Shown piece by piece: positions 1 through 8,727 of a stretch of DNA of 64,000 nucleotides. The stretch covers positions 930,001-994,000 of the forward strand of contig OY760073.1 in NCBI GenBank assembly GCA_963663025.1, written 5' to 3'. Made by a program: the position numbers and the translations under genes. A model generated the notes under the pieces. It searched no databases. It saw only the letters and a list, made by a program, of their open reading frames with translations, and was not told the DNA's origin. Within the stretch, counting starts at the first letter, position 1. Every line of letters starts with the position of its first letter. The stretch comes from JAGWBF01 sp963663025. Its GTDB lineage: Bacteria; Chloroflexota; Dehalococcoidia; Lucifugimonadales; JAGWBF01.

Positions 1-612
1 GTGTGGGGGGCTACTTGGAGTTCCTTCTACGTGTCCGCCCTGTCGGCGGCAGTAATAGCCGTCGCTGCCCTTCCCGTTGCCATTATGGTCGTGCGCTACC
101 CCAGCTACATTGCCAATGTGATCGAGCGGTTGAGCTACGTGGGCTTTGCCCTGCCGGGCATAACCATCGCCCTGGCTCTGGTGTTCTTCACTTCCAATTT
201 TGCATCGCCTCTATACCAGAGCCTGCTCTTACTGGTGTTCGCCTACGTGGTGCTGTTCCTGCCAACCGCCCTGGGGAGCATCCGGGCTTCCTTGCTGCAA
301 ATAAGCCCAAAGTTGGAAGAAGCTGCTCGCGGATTGGGTTCTTCTCCGGTGCATGCCTTCTGTATCATTACCATACCTTTACTTAGGTCAGGCATTTTTG
401 CCGGGGCTGCCCTTGCTTTCCTCTTAACGATGAAGGAGCTTCCCGCCACACTCATACTGGGACCTCTGGGTTTCACCACACTAGCCACATCTGTGTGGTC
501 TGCGGCAACCGAAGCAATGTTCGCCCAAGCCGCGGTGGCGTCGCTTCTGCTGGTGCTGGTATCGTCAGTCCCCATGGGATTTATCGTATTTAGAGGGCGG
601 CAACCCGGGTGA
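1..612 (+). CDS. ABC transporter inner-membrane permease, C-terminal part (5' end outside window)
   Basis: This is the last ~203 residues of a binding-protein-dependent permease. The reading frame is open to base 1, so the true start lies upstream. It shows four to five hydrophobic segments and an EAA-type cytoplasmic loop at about residues 107-133 (EEAARGLG then IPLLRSGI), the site where the cytoplasmic ATPase docks. The loop and the closing helices resemble the second half of FbpB/ThiP-type (iron(III) or thiamine) permeases, which carry two permease domains, but the substrate cannot be told from this fragment. It ends 15 bases before the zinc-ribbon TPR gene on the same strand. Confidence 0.8.
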   Translation: MWGATWSSFYVSALSAAVIAVAALPVAIMVVRYPSYIANVIERLSYVGFALPGITIALALVFFTSNFASPLYQSLLLLVFAYVVLFLPTALGSIRASLLQISPKLEEAARGLGSSPVHAFCIITIPLLRSGIFAGAALAFLLTMKELPATLILGPLGFTTLATSVWSAATEAMFAQAAVASLLLVLVSSVPMGFIVFRGRQPG

Positions 613-627
613 GGAGTCCACTCGTCA

Positions 628-1560
628 ATGAATTACTGTCCCAATTGCCAGGCAAGGCTTCATGGAGACGCCCAAGCCTGCGATAAATGCAACTTTGCTT
701 TAAAGAATCGCGGAAGATTCAACCGGTCATGGTTTTCCCTAATTGGGCTGCGGGCTGTGGAAGGCCCTGAGGATGCGGTCTTACACAAGCTGAATGGGAA
801 CGAGTTGGTGCGTGCCCGGAAATACAAGCAGGCCCTGCGGGAGTACGACCATGCCATCAAGCTGGACCCGTTGTATTCAGACGCTTTCAATAACCGCGGG
901 GCGGCATTCCAGAACTTGGGTCAGTACGAGAAAGCCCTCGAAGACCACAGGACAGCCGTCATGTTGGACCCTTGGGACGCAGTGTCCCACTACAACCTGG
1001 GCAACGACCTGCAGTCCCTGGGACAGCACTGGGAAGCGATAGCCGCCTACGATACGGCAGTGGAGATCAACCCCCGATTTGCCGAGGCCTACACCAATCG
1101 GGGAGTCGCTTTCTTTAACGTGGGCGAGCACGAACGGGCCATCGACAACTACAACAGATCTGTCCACATTAATCCGGCCCTCTCGGACGCTTACAACAAC
1201 CGGGGGAACGCTTACCACCAACTGGGAGACTACGAAATGGCCCTGGAGGACTACACCATTGCCATCAGGCTGGACCCGGAGGATGCGGCAACGTTCAGCA
1301 ACAGGGGTATCGCTAACTTGAGATTAAATCAGTTCCAGGATGCGCTGGACGACTACGACACAGCCATTGGGCTGGATGCATCCCTGGGTGAAGCCTATGC
1401 AGGGCGCTGCCTGGCCTACCTTCTCCTCGGTGACGATGATCGGGCCCAGAAAGACATGAACAGCGCCGTTCACCTGGGTGTGGAGAGACCGGGGCTGTTT
1501 GAAGCCGTTGACAGGATCAGGAGCAGCTCGGAGCGTCCCAGCCCGGCGGGGGCCGCCTAG
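628..1560 (+). CDS. Zinc-ribbon TPR repeat protein
   Basis: The 310-residue protein begins with a small zinc ribbon (Cys4, Cys7, Cys18, Cys21). A linker and seven consecutive 34-residue tetratricopeptide repeats follow, from about residue 57 to 290, recognisable by recurring NNRG.AF and A...Y..AI.L.P patterns. TPR arrays are protein-binding scaffolds; no enzymatic domain is seen. There is no signal peptide, so it is probably cytoplasmic. The ATG is preceded by GAGGAG at 611-616. Its TAG stop interlocks with the stop of the convergent transglutaminase gene through CTAG at 1557-1560. The partner is unknown. Confidence 0.85.
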   Translation: MNYCPNCQARLHGDAQACDKCNFALKNRGRFNRSWFSLIGLRAVEGPEDAVLHKLNGNELVRARKYKQALREYDHAIKLDPLYSDAFNNRGAAFQNLGQYEKALEDHRTAVMLDPWDAVSHYNLGNDLQSLGQHWEAIAAYDTAVEINPRFAEAYTNRGVAFFNVGEHERAIDNYNRSVHINPALSDAYNNRGNAYHQLGDYEMALEDYTIAIRLDPEDAATFSNRGIANLRLNQFQDALDDYDTAIGLDASLGEAYAGRCLAYLLLGDDDRAQKDMNSAVHLGVERPGLFEAVDRIRSSSERPSPAGAA

Positions 1561-4184
1561 CCGGAGGGGTCGGCGCTCGCCCTTCGACGGAAAAGGATAC
1601 GGGAGGCTATCAACTTCAGCAAACCTCGGCGCACCGTTCCCCATGCTTCCCGGAATGTCCACATCTCCTCGGTATATATCCTCCGATGGGACCCGCCGTA
1701 GCGTAGGTTGACATAACGCTCCGTAACGATTCGGACTGCCTCGGCCCGGTTCGGGAGGGCGCTGACCAACTTGGAGCTGTACTCCCAAGGAGTTTCCTGG
1801 CTGCGCCTGCGGATCCCGGCCACGCTTCCCAGCAAGGACATCATGGTGTAGGCATAGACCACGTAGCCGCCCCTGGTGGCCAGGCGCCGCAAATAGTAGA
1901 AGGCGCCTAGGGGTACCAGGATAGACAGACCGACCAGCATTGCAAGGTACGGCCACCCCTCAAGGGGAAGGCTGAAGTCCCTCGGGGATGGCTCATTGTT
2001 AGGAGGCAGCAGAGGGAGATCCGGGATCTCTTCTTCCGGTTCGTCCGGGATACCCAGCCTGAGACGCTCGCATTCAGCTGGGCTGAACTCTAGCAGGCAC
2101 TCGTCGGAGGGGGCTGGAGCGCCGCCGGAGCTGCCCGATTCCCCTCCGAGCTGGGCTAGCGAGTCCTGCACTCCCGACGGGGTAGGCTCGAACTCCACCC
2201 ATCCATAGCGGGGGAAGTACACCTCCGGCCATGCGTGGTAGTTTCTCGTTTGGACCTCGAAGGCGGTCCCGTCGTCGATTGGGACGCCCGGGGCCATTCC
2301 GGTTACCAGCCGGGCTGGCACCCCCTGGGACCTCAGCATGGTTACCATGGCGGAAGCGAAGTTGTGGCAGAAGCCCCGGCGTTCCACGAAGAGGAAGTGC
2401 TCGACCCAGTCTTCGCCTGGTGGCGGAAGAGATACGTCCAGAGTGTAGGGCAGCCTGACTAGATGCTCGCGTATCGCCTCGGCCGTGTCGTACGGATTAT
2501 CCGACGCGGCGGTCAGCCGAGCAGCCAGCTCCTTGACCGAATCGGGAAAGTCCTGGGGAAGCTGCAGGTATCGATCGGTAACTCCCTCGGGGTATTCGGT
2601 GCCCGCCGACCGCAGCATCCGGGGGGTGGCGACCGATATGGACCCGATGGTTGTGTATCGTCTGGGTGGAGTCAGGGTACGGATCCCCAGTAGTGCTATC
2701 TGCGGGGATGTATCGGGGTCGGAACGACGCAGAAGGAGGTGGGGAGCCTCGGCAAAGCCACTCTGTAGAGGAGCCCAAATGCCCTCCTCCACGATGGCTG
2801 TTGCCGGCGCGCCCCCGGCGTTTAGCTGTTCTAAGAGCCCTGCTGGTATGTCATCGCTGTAGTAAACATCCCACTCGGACGTATCGGGTAACTGGATGTC
2901 CGGGTTGGCTTGCTCGGACTCGGCCCAGAGCTGGAGGCTGTCGTCGAGGGACCAGAGATCCGATGGAACGTAGCTGACATCCTCTCCCGCCAGGTCAATC
3001 TGGAATGCGGGCGGCGAAGAGATTTCCGTGTTAGTGCTAATGGAGGCGGACACAGGTTCGCCCACCGTCAGGAGGATGTTGGATCTGGAGTGAATCTTGA
3101 CCCCAATTTCCACCTCTTCCCTGGCCAGCAGGGGTTCTCCCGGAGGCAGAAGACCTGCTGCTGTGCGAACGATAGTAGGGGGCTGGGTGTACAGCCATCC
3201 ACCCCGAAAATAAGTGTCATACACCCGCATTCGCCAGCGGTAGGCATCGGGGGACTCCACCTCGAACAGCACATCATCCCCCAGCCCGACCGGCTCTCCA
3301 ATTGGCAGGCGATAAGGCGGAGTAAAGGAGAGACCGCCTTTTCGGTCGGGCACCCCTTGGAAAAGTACCGACCAGTTCTCCTCGAGGGAATAAAGCCCAT
3401 CCTCTACGGACTCGGGCAGCGTAAGGACCGGCTGGTTCGGTGCGGGCAGGAACCAGGCTGCGACCACCGCCACGGCGAGAATTGACGCCGGGACAAGGGC
3501 TCCGGCCGCCGGGAAGGCCCTAATCTCCCCGGATGTAGCTTTGGTAAGATTGGGAACCTCAGCTCTCTCAGGCTCCCACAGCCGACCCCTCTTGAGTACC
3601 AGGATCGGAGCTGAGGCAATAAGGAAAGCCGGAAGATACCAGTAAAACTCCCTGGGGAGAAAGGCAAGGGCCACCAGCAGCATTACCAGGCTCGGCAGCA
3701 GGGCTGGGAAAGCCCTGGCGCGCAGGCTCGCCAGCCACACGGTCCCGTAGGCCACCCATATAGTCACTGCGGTCAGGGTCACCCCCATAGAGGCTTCACC
3801 TCGGCCCCCGTCGGCGCTTCCGATAGCCTGAAACCAAGCCACCAGTTCCCTTGTCAGCTCTTGAGGGCCGGCCAGCCCTCCAATTGTCCATGCTCCCAGC
3901 AGAAAGGCCGCCGCGGCTCCAAAGAGGAACGCCGTGGTGTGGGACAGCATGCGCGGAGGCCCGGCCCGAAGGAAAAAGGCTGCTGCGAAAAGGGACAGAG
4001 CCGCGATTATGGGCAAGGGGGGCAGGCCGCTTATCCAGCCAGCAGAATTGATGACGGAGGTGGCTACCAGCAGCGGGAGGGCAAGGAGTCCCAGCTTCAC
4101 CAGTTCCACTCCGCCACCGCGCTCCCGGCGCACAGAGACGCCCTTGGGGAAGGCTATTGTTTCAATTGCTTGGTCCATTTTCAT
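1557..4184 (-). CDS. Transglutaminase-like membrane protein (TgpA family: DUF3488, transglutaminase core, DUF4129)
   Basis: This protein of about 875 residues has an N-terminal block of membrane helices, a large extracytoplasmic region, a transglutaminase/protease-like core, one more membrane helix (motif LAMLVGLS) and a DUF4129-like cytoplasmic tail. The core shows the catalytic Cys at about residue 606 (GFCHNFAS) and His at about 650 (YHAWPEVY), with an acidic EFEPTP where the third residue falls. The start chosen is the ATG whose first base is shared with the TGA of the upstream DUF58 gene (TGATG at 4182-4186), implying coupled translation. An upstream in-frame extension would overlap DUF58 by more than 200 nt and is rejected. 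MoxR, DUF58 and TgpA genes commonly travel together; the physiological substrate is unknown. Confidence 0.88.
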   Translation of the reverse strand: MKMDQAIETIAFPKGVSVRRERGGGVELVKLGLLALPLLVATSVINSAGWISGLPPLPIIAALSLFAAAFFLRAGPPRMLSHTTAFLFGAAAAFLLGAWTIGGLAGPQELTRELVAWFQAIGSADGGRGEASMGVTLTAVTIWVAYGTVWLASLRARAFPALLPSLVMLLVALAFLPREFYWYLPAFLIASAPILVLKRGRLWEPERAEVPNLTKATSGEIRAFPAAGALVPASILAVAVVAAWFLPAPNQPVLTLPESVEDGLYSLEENWSVLFQGVPDRKGGLSFTPPYRLPIGEPVGLGDDVLFEVESPDAYRWRMRVYDTYFRGGWLYTQPPTIVRTAAGLLPPGEPLLAREEVEIGVKIHSRSNILLTVGEPVSASISTNTEISSPPAFQIDLAGEDVSYVPSDLWSLDDSLQLWAESEQANPDIQLPDTSEWDVYYSDDIPAGLLEQLNAGGAPATAIVEEGIWAPLQSGFAEAPHLLLRRSDPDTSPQIALLGIRTLTPPRRYTTIGSISVATPRMLRSAGTEYPEGVTDRYLQLPQDFPDSVKELAARLTAASDNPYDTAEAIREHLVRLPYTLDVSLPPPGEDWVEHFLFVERRGFCHNFASAMVTMLRSQGVPARLVTGMAPGVPIDDGTAFEVQTRNYHAWPEVYFPRYGWVEFEPTPSGVQDSLAQLGGESGSSGGAPAPSDECLLEFSPAECERLRLGIPDEPEEEIPDLPLLPPNNEPSPRDFSLPLEGWPYLAMLVGLSILVPLGAFYYLRRLATRGGYVVYAYTMMSLLGSVAGIRRRSQETPWEYSSKLVSALPNRAEAVRIVTERYVNLRYGGSHRRIYTEEMWTFREAWGTVRRGLLKLIASRILFRRRASADPSG

Positions 4185-5383
4185 CAGAAAGACGCCAGAT
4201 GGTCCCTCGCCGCTCCCAGGACGCTCCCCAAGTCGTCGCCTTTTTGTATTCGGAAGGTCGATAGCTGGTCGTCGTCGGAGAAATCGAGTTCGCGCCTGGG
4301 ATTCCGAATGCCGAAGGATGCCGTATCCACGAGCAACGGCAGCATCAAGATGCCTCGCCTGGACAATGACCGTCGGATATGCGCCAGGCTTGGCCCGGGC
4401 CAAGTTGAGATCAGTACCATCACCGAGCCTGCCAGCAGGTCCTCAGTCTCCCTTTCCAGCAGCCTAAGGAAGGGCGTCTGGCCATTTCCCCGTACCAGTG
4501 CCAGGACTTGGGATATGGTCCAGAAATGCTCCATCCCCCCCTCGGGTTCGATCCTGTCAAAGAGGTTGTTTTCACTCACCATGCCCACGGTATGACCGCC
4601 CTCCAGGAATGCCTTGGCCAGAGATGCGGCGATGGTGACGCAGAATTCCTCTGTGCCTTCGTTTCCGCTTCCCACGTGGGCCGCTCGCTCCATATCAAGG
4701 AACAGCCAGACTTCGTTCCTCCCGGCCCCCTCGAACTGCTTGGTCATAAGTCGTCTCTTTCTTGCGGAGGTAGGCCAGTGTATCTGGTTCAAGCTGTCGC
4801 CGGGGATGTATTCCCTGATGGCGAAGGCGGTTTGGCTAGTGCCTGCCAGGGGACCCCTCTCGCCGATCTCGCCGGTGGTTATGGAAGGGAGATGGCTGAC
4901 GCCGGGGATTTCCACTGTGCGAGGGTGCACCAGTACCTGCTGGGGTTTCCCCCTGGTCCAGCACACATCGAGGCTTTGAGTAATGTCGCTGGCAACAACG
5001 GCGAGGGAACCCACATCGTTCCAGCCTCGCCTGTCGCAGAGTCCGGTCACTCCCCACGTCCTGGTTCCGTGGGCGGGCAGATTGATGGTCGCCTCGTCTG
5101 CAGAAACGGAGCTTCGGAAGCGGAGACGAAGGCCGAACCGGGGCAGGCCAATCTTCTCCTCGACCACCACCTTAAGGTCTATGGGCTGTCCTACCTGGGG
5201 ATATTCCGATATCTCCTGGGTGGTTACCCCTAAGCCTCTGCTTTGAGCCCAGGCGATGCCGTAGCTGATGGCAGAGCCCCCAACGAAGATGTACAGCAGC
5301 CAGAACAGGGGTTGGAACCCGGTTATGAGGGCGAGGATCAACAGGGAGGAGAGGGCTATCGCGAGCCAGATGAAGCGCAGCAT
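4184..5383 (-). CDS. DUF58 domain protein
   Basis: The 399-residue protein has two N-terminal membrane helices (roughly residues 1-50) and then a soluble region with the DUF58 signature (REYIPGDSLNQIHW, then TSARKRRL.TKQFE) at about 190-215. A vWA-like fold follows, with the acidic segment WLFLDME. DUF58 proteins are the partners of MoxR AAA ATPases in widespread but poorly understood modules thought to act in envelope or metal-enzyme maturation. Here the gene sits between moxR-like (upstream, 49-nt gap) and tgpA-like (1-nt overlap) in an apparent operon. Confidence 0.88.
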   Translation of the reverse strand: MLRFIWLAIALSSLLILALITGFQPLFWLLYIFVGGSAISYGIAWAQSRGLGVTTQEISEYPQVGQPIDLKVVVEEKIGLPRFGLRLRFRSSVSADEATINLPAHGTRTWGVTGLCDRRGWNDVGSLAVVASDITQSLDVCWTRGKPQQVLVHPRTVEIPGVSHLPSITTGEIGERGPLAGTSQTAFAIREYIPGDSLNQIHWPTSARKRRLMTKQFEGAGRNEVWLFLDMERAAHVGSGNEGTEEFCVTIAASLAKAFLEGGHTVGMVSENNLFDRIEPEGGMEHFWTISQVLALVRGNGQTPFLRLLERETEDLLAGSVMVLISTWPGPSLAHIRRSLSRRGILMLPLLVDTASFGIRNPRRELDFSDDDQLSTFRIQKGDDLGSVLGAARDHLASF

Positions 5384-5432
5384 GCTACTTTCGCCGGTTC
5401 AACGTCCGTGCTTGCTTGACCCTGCCGGAGAG

Positions 5433-6431
5433 CTAGCTGCGCTTCCTACCGATGCCAAGAAAGGGAATCCCGCCGGATGGAGTGGTGTCCGGGACCGGAG
5501 TTGAATCCAGGATTTGGTCTATGATCGCTTCACTCTGCAGCGCATTTCGTCCCGATGCTGTAAGGACCAGCCGGTGGCTCAAGACCGCCGGCGCAACCGC
5601 CTTGACATCATCGGGGGTCACATAATCTCTCTCGGCGATCAACGCCCAAGCTTTGGCCAAGCTCAGCAAGCCAATGGAAGCCCTGGGCGAAGCTCCCAGG
5701 TACACGGAAGGATGCTGTCTCGTTGCGGTCGCAAGGTCCACGATGTATTTCATCACCAGCGGGTCGGCATACACTTCCCTGGCCGAGCGCTGGGCCGAGG
5801 TGACATCTCCTGCATCCACCACCGGCTCAAGGGAGTCTATGGGATGAGAAGTCTCCTGCTGCTCCAGGACAGCTATCTCCTCGCTGGCGGGCGGGTAGTC
5901 GAGCCTGACCCGAAGAAGGAACCGGTCCAGCTCAGTTTCAGGCAATGGGAAGGTGCCGCTGTACTCCCCCGGGTTCCGGGTGGCGATGATAAGGAAGGGA
6001 TCGGGCATGCGGTGCATGGTCCCATCGATGGTGGCCTGATGTTCTTCCATACACTCCAGCATAGCCGACTGGGTCTTGGGGGATGCCCGGTTGATCTCAT
6101 CCACCAAGACAACGTTGGCCATGATGGGCCCAGGGCGGAAGCTGAACTCCTGGGTGCGTTGGTCGAAGATGTAGGTACCGGTTACGTCGCTGGGCAGAAG
6201 GTCGGCCGTGCACTGAATACGCTTGAAGGACACCCCGATGGAGCAAGCCAAGCTCCGGGCAAACATAGTCTTCCCAATGCCGGGGACTCCTTCGACAAGG
6301 ACATGCCCGCCTGATATCAGGCCGGCGACGCCCAACCTCACGGTTGTTCCGTTGCCGATGATGACTTTCTGGATGTTGGCGATGATCTGGTTGCCCATCT
6401 TCTGGGCGCTCGCCAGATTGTTGGTGACCAA
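5433..6431 (-). CDS. MoxR-family AAA+ ATPase
   Basis: The 332-residue protein has Walker A GVPGIGKT at residues 48-55 and Walker B VVLVDEINRA at about 108. A sensor-1 stretch (ATRNPGE) follows, and the C-terminal MoxR lid ends in a LVLTASGRN motif. MoxR ATPases act as chaperone-like remodelers for vWA/DUF58 partners. The likely start is TTG at 6431 with AAGGA about 8 nt upstream. It is the first gene of the MoxR-DUF58-TgpA run. The intergenic space before it (6432-6506) shows no clear promoter. Confidence 0.92.
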   Translation of the reverse strand: MVTNNLASAQKMGNQIIANIQKVIIGNGTTVRLGVAGLISGGHVLVEGVPGIGKTMFARSLACSIGVSFKRIQCTADLLPSDVTGTYIFDQRTQEFSFRPGPIMANVVLVDEINRASPKTQSAMLECMEEHQATIDGTMHRMPDPFLIIATRNPGEYSGTFPLPETELDRFLLRVRLDYPPASEEIAVLEQQETSHPIDSLEPVVDAGDVTSAQRSAREVYADPLVMKYIVDLATATRQHPSVYLGASPRASIGLLSLAKAWALIAERDYVTPDDVKAVAPAVLSHRLVLTASGRNALQSEAIIDQILDSTPVPDTTPSGGIPFLGIGRKRS

Positions 6432-6506
6432 GTTGATAGTCCTTGTTCAGAAAAGAGGACCGGGCCTGAAATAGGCTCCGGTGCTCATTATCTCCGTTGG
6501 ATGGTG

Positions 6507-7094
6507 CTAGGTGCTGGACTGGTAGGCCCGGCCGTCCTTGCCGCCGAACTCGTACTGGTGGCGCCAGACGCTTCGCAGGTCCTGGGCCTCTATCCGCAGC
6601 ACCAATGAGCGTCCGTCGTTGACGTTGTGGGTTGTGTGAATCTCCCCGGGCAGGAAGTAGGCGACGTCCCCTTCGTTCTGGGTGTACCTCCCAAGCTCCT
6701 GTAGCTCCGGCGATGAATCGAATACGTTGTCCTCGGTATACACCCACCGGTATTTGCGCTGTTCGATAGTGCCCCTGCCAACGCCATAGACAACCCAGGA
6801 GGCGCCATGGTCATGGGGTATGTTGCTTTGACCGGGGCGCTGAACCGAGCACATCACCAGAAACCCCGGATTTGGATGCCCGTACTCGTCGTCCACGTAC
6901 AGATCCACCCGGCCGAACCCCCCATCCTCGGGGAGGTCCAATTTCTCTTCCAGCACCTCCGGGTTCTGCAGGAGCCTGCGAACGTGCTCGCGGATGCCTT
7001 CCGCCCTGCCCAGAGGGTCGGTGACTGAAGCGAACACTCCCCTCAAGTCATCGTAGAACTGCTCCAGGGTGTAGGTGGCTGCCTGGGTCATCAT
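6507..7094 (-). CDS. Cysteine-dioxygenase-like cupin protein
   Basis: The 195-residue single-domain protein resembles the CDO_I/predicted metal-dependent cupin group. The likely iron ligands are His94 and His96 (PHDHGASW) and a third histidine in PGEIHTTHNV (residue 153 or 156). A Glu-containing segment IEQRKY lies between them, as in cupin motif 1. True CDO oxidises cysteine to cysteine sulfinate, but many relatives act on other thiols (for example 3-mercaptopropionate), so the substrate is open. The start is one of two tandem ATGs after GGAAGGTG. A near-consensus promoter lies at 7140-7168. The gene is probably monocistronic. Confidence 0.75.
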   Translation of the reverse strand: MMTQAATYTLEQFYDDLRGVFASVTDPLGRAEGIREHVRRLLQNPEVLEEKLDLPEDGGFGRVDLYVDDEYGHPNPGFLVMCSVQRPGQSNIPHDHGASWVVYGVGRGTIEQRKYRWVYTEDNVFDSSPELQELGRYTQNEGDVAYFLPGEIHTTHNVNDGRSLVLRIEAQDLRSVWRHQYEFGGKDGRAYQSST

Positions 7095-7139
7095 TCACCT
7101 TCCGAAGTGGTGTAAACCTGCTTGGTTGTGGTGACCGTA

Positions 7140-7168
7140 ATTATGGGAACCTGGGTGTCTAGTGTCAA
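7140..7168 (-). promoter_or_regulatory. Sigma70-type promoter for the cupin gene
   Basis: Read on the minus strand: perfect -35 TTGACA (7163-7168), 17-bp spacer, -10 CATAAT (7140-7145). The predicted transcript start is about 40 nt before the cupin start codon. Confidence 0.65.
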
Positions 7169-7190
7169 GGAATGCCGTAGCTGGTCGCAT

Positions 7191-7220
7191 TTGCCACAAA
7201 GCAGATTGACTCCGTATGAT
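7191..7220 (+). promoter_or_regulatory. Sigma70-type promoter for the amidohydrolase gene
   Basis: -35 TTGCCA (7191-7196), 18-bp spacer, -10 TATGAT (7215-7220), about 50 nt before the amidohydrolase ATG. It lies back to back with the minus-strand cupin promoter (-35 elements 22 bp apart). Confidence 0.5.
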
Positions 7221-7276
7221 AAGAACTGTGGTCTCGAAGGGACCTGATTTCATCTTGATCAGATGAGGCGAAGGCT

Positions 7277-8659
7277 ATGCCAGGCGACACTCTGAAGATA
7301 GAGGGCATCAAGTTCATCCTGACCATGGACGACTCCAGGAGGATAGTCCAGGACGGCTCTGTTCTGATCGAAGGCCAGCTCTTTTCCAGGGTTGGCAAGA
7401 GAAGCGAGATTGCGGATATACCCGCCGACAGGGTCATCGACGCCAGCGAGATGGTTGCTACGCCGGGCTTCTGCAACGGCCATATGCACATCAGCTATGC
7501 CCATGCCACCAGGGGCATCTTTCCCGACAATCTAAACCCCGGGGTGTACCTCGCCAACGTCTTCAACCTGCAGGGGGCAATGACCGAGGAGGAAGAGTAT
7601 CTGACCTCGCTCCTGGGGATTACGGAGCTTCTCAAGTACGGGACCACCTGCTTCCTGGACCCCGGCAGCACCAAGTACCCCTCGGTCTGCCTTCAGGCAT
7701 ACGAAGAGTCGGGCTGCCGCATAATCACCGGGGTCCAGGTGGTTGACCAGGATAATCCCCTGAACATCCCCATTGACCCGACCGGCGTAGCCGTTTCTAA
7801 GATGAGAGACATCATCGAGACCTTCGACGGGAAGCTGGACGGGCGGGTGCGGGCCTGGGCTATGCCCTTCTCGGCGGACTACGCTTCCCTGGATCTCCTT
7901 AAAGAGGCAAAAGGCCTCGCGGACCTGTACAAAACTGGGCTTACACTGCACCAAAACAATGCGGCGCCGTCGGTCCAGAGGAGCCTGGACAGATACGGAC
8001 GCAGGCCGGTCGAGCACCTGGAAGATATCGGTGTCCTCGGCTCCAACACCCTCCTGGCCCACGTCATAGGTTTGAACGAGTCGGAGGTGGATGTGATGGC
8101 ACGGACCAGGACCAATGCGGTCATGTGCCCCACGGCCGCCCTGAAGAGTGGCGGAGGCACCACCTCCAGGGGAATGCTCCCAGAGATGCTGGAAAAGGGT
8201 GTCACCGTCGGGCTGGGCACCGACGCAGCTAACAACTCAAACTTGATTGAGACGATGCGCTCCATGTACCTGGCCGCTGTGCTGTACAAGGACGGGCGTC
8301 AAAGCACGGAGATGATAAGCGCCGAGTCCGCCCTGGAGATGGCGACCATAGGAGGAGCCAAGGCCATGGGTCTTGGCGAAGACATAGGATCCATCGAGGT
8401 TGGGAAGAAGGCGGACATGGTGCTGTTCGACACCAGGCGGGCCGAGTGGCGCACCCTCTTCAACCCCGTCAACAACCTGGTGTACGGGGCCGATGGGCGT
8501 AGCGTCCACACCGTCATCGTGGATGGCAAGGTCAGAGTAGAAGATCACCGGCCCGTTTACGTTGATGAATGGGACTTGATCCAGAAGGTGCAGGTCCTAG
8601 GGACCGAGCTGATGGCCAGGACGGGGGTCAGCTTCCCCAGCCGTTGGCCCCTCGTCTAG
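7277..8659 (+). CDS. Amidohydrolase of the MTA/SAH-deaminase and chlorohydrolase family
   Basis: The 460-residue metal-dependent hydrolase has the N-terminal beta-sandwich (ILTMDDS.R then VLIEG) and the barrel metal site His69-x-His71 (CNGHMHIS). Further conserved elements are LLAHVIGLNE (third His), TNAVMCPTA and the metal Asp in GLGTDAANN. The C-terminal GKKADMVLFD motif completes the composite domain. Relatives deaminate methylthioadenosine/adenosylhomocysteine or guanine, or dechlorinate triazines; the exact substrate cannot be fixed from sequence. It is transcribed divergently from the cupin gene and followed 68 nt later by a luciferase-like oxidoreductase, suggesting a small catabolic unit. 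Confidence 0.85.
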   Translation: MPGDTLKIEGIKFILTMDDSRRIVQDGSVLIEGQLFSRVGKRSEIADIPADRVIDASEMVATPGFCNGHMHISYAHATRGIFPDNLNPGVYLANVFNLQGAMTEEEEYLTSLLGITELLKYGTTCFLDPGSTKYPSVCLQAYEESGCRIITGVQVVDQDNPLNIPIDPTGVAVSKMRDIIETFDGKLDGRVRAWAMPFSADYASLDLLKEAKGLADLYKTGLTLHQNNAAPSVQRSLDRYGRRPVEHLEDIGVLGSNTLLAHVIGLNESEVDVMARTRTNAVMCPTAALKSGGGTTSRGMLPEMLEKGVTVGLGTDAANNSNLIETMRSMYLAAVLYKDGRQSTEMISAESALEMATIGGAKAMGLGEDIGSIEVGKKADMVLFDTRRAEWRTLFNPVNNLVYGADGRSVHTVIVDGKVRVEDHRPVYVDEWDLIQKVQVLGTELMARTGVSFPSRWPLV

Positions 8660-8727
8660 CTGCCTCATAGCTAAACCCAGAAACCCCGTTTCACCGGCGC
8701 ATGGGTGGAATCGAAAGGAGAACAGGC

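Noticed and set aside
1557..4403. Long N-terminal extension of the transglutaminase protein
   Set aside because: The first 73 codons overlap the DUF58 gene in another frame and lack homology; the TGATG junction at 4182-4186 gives a better start.
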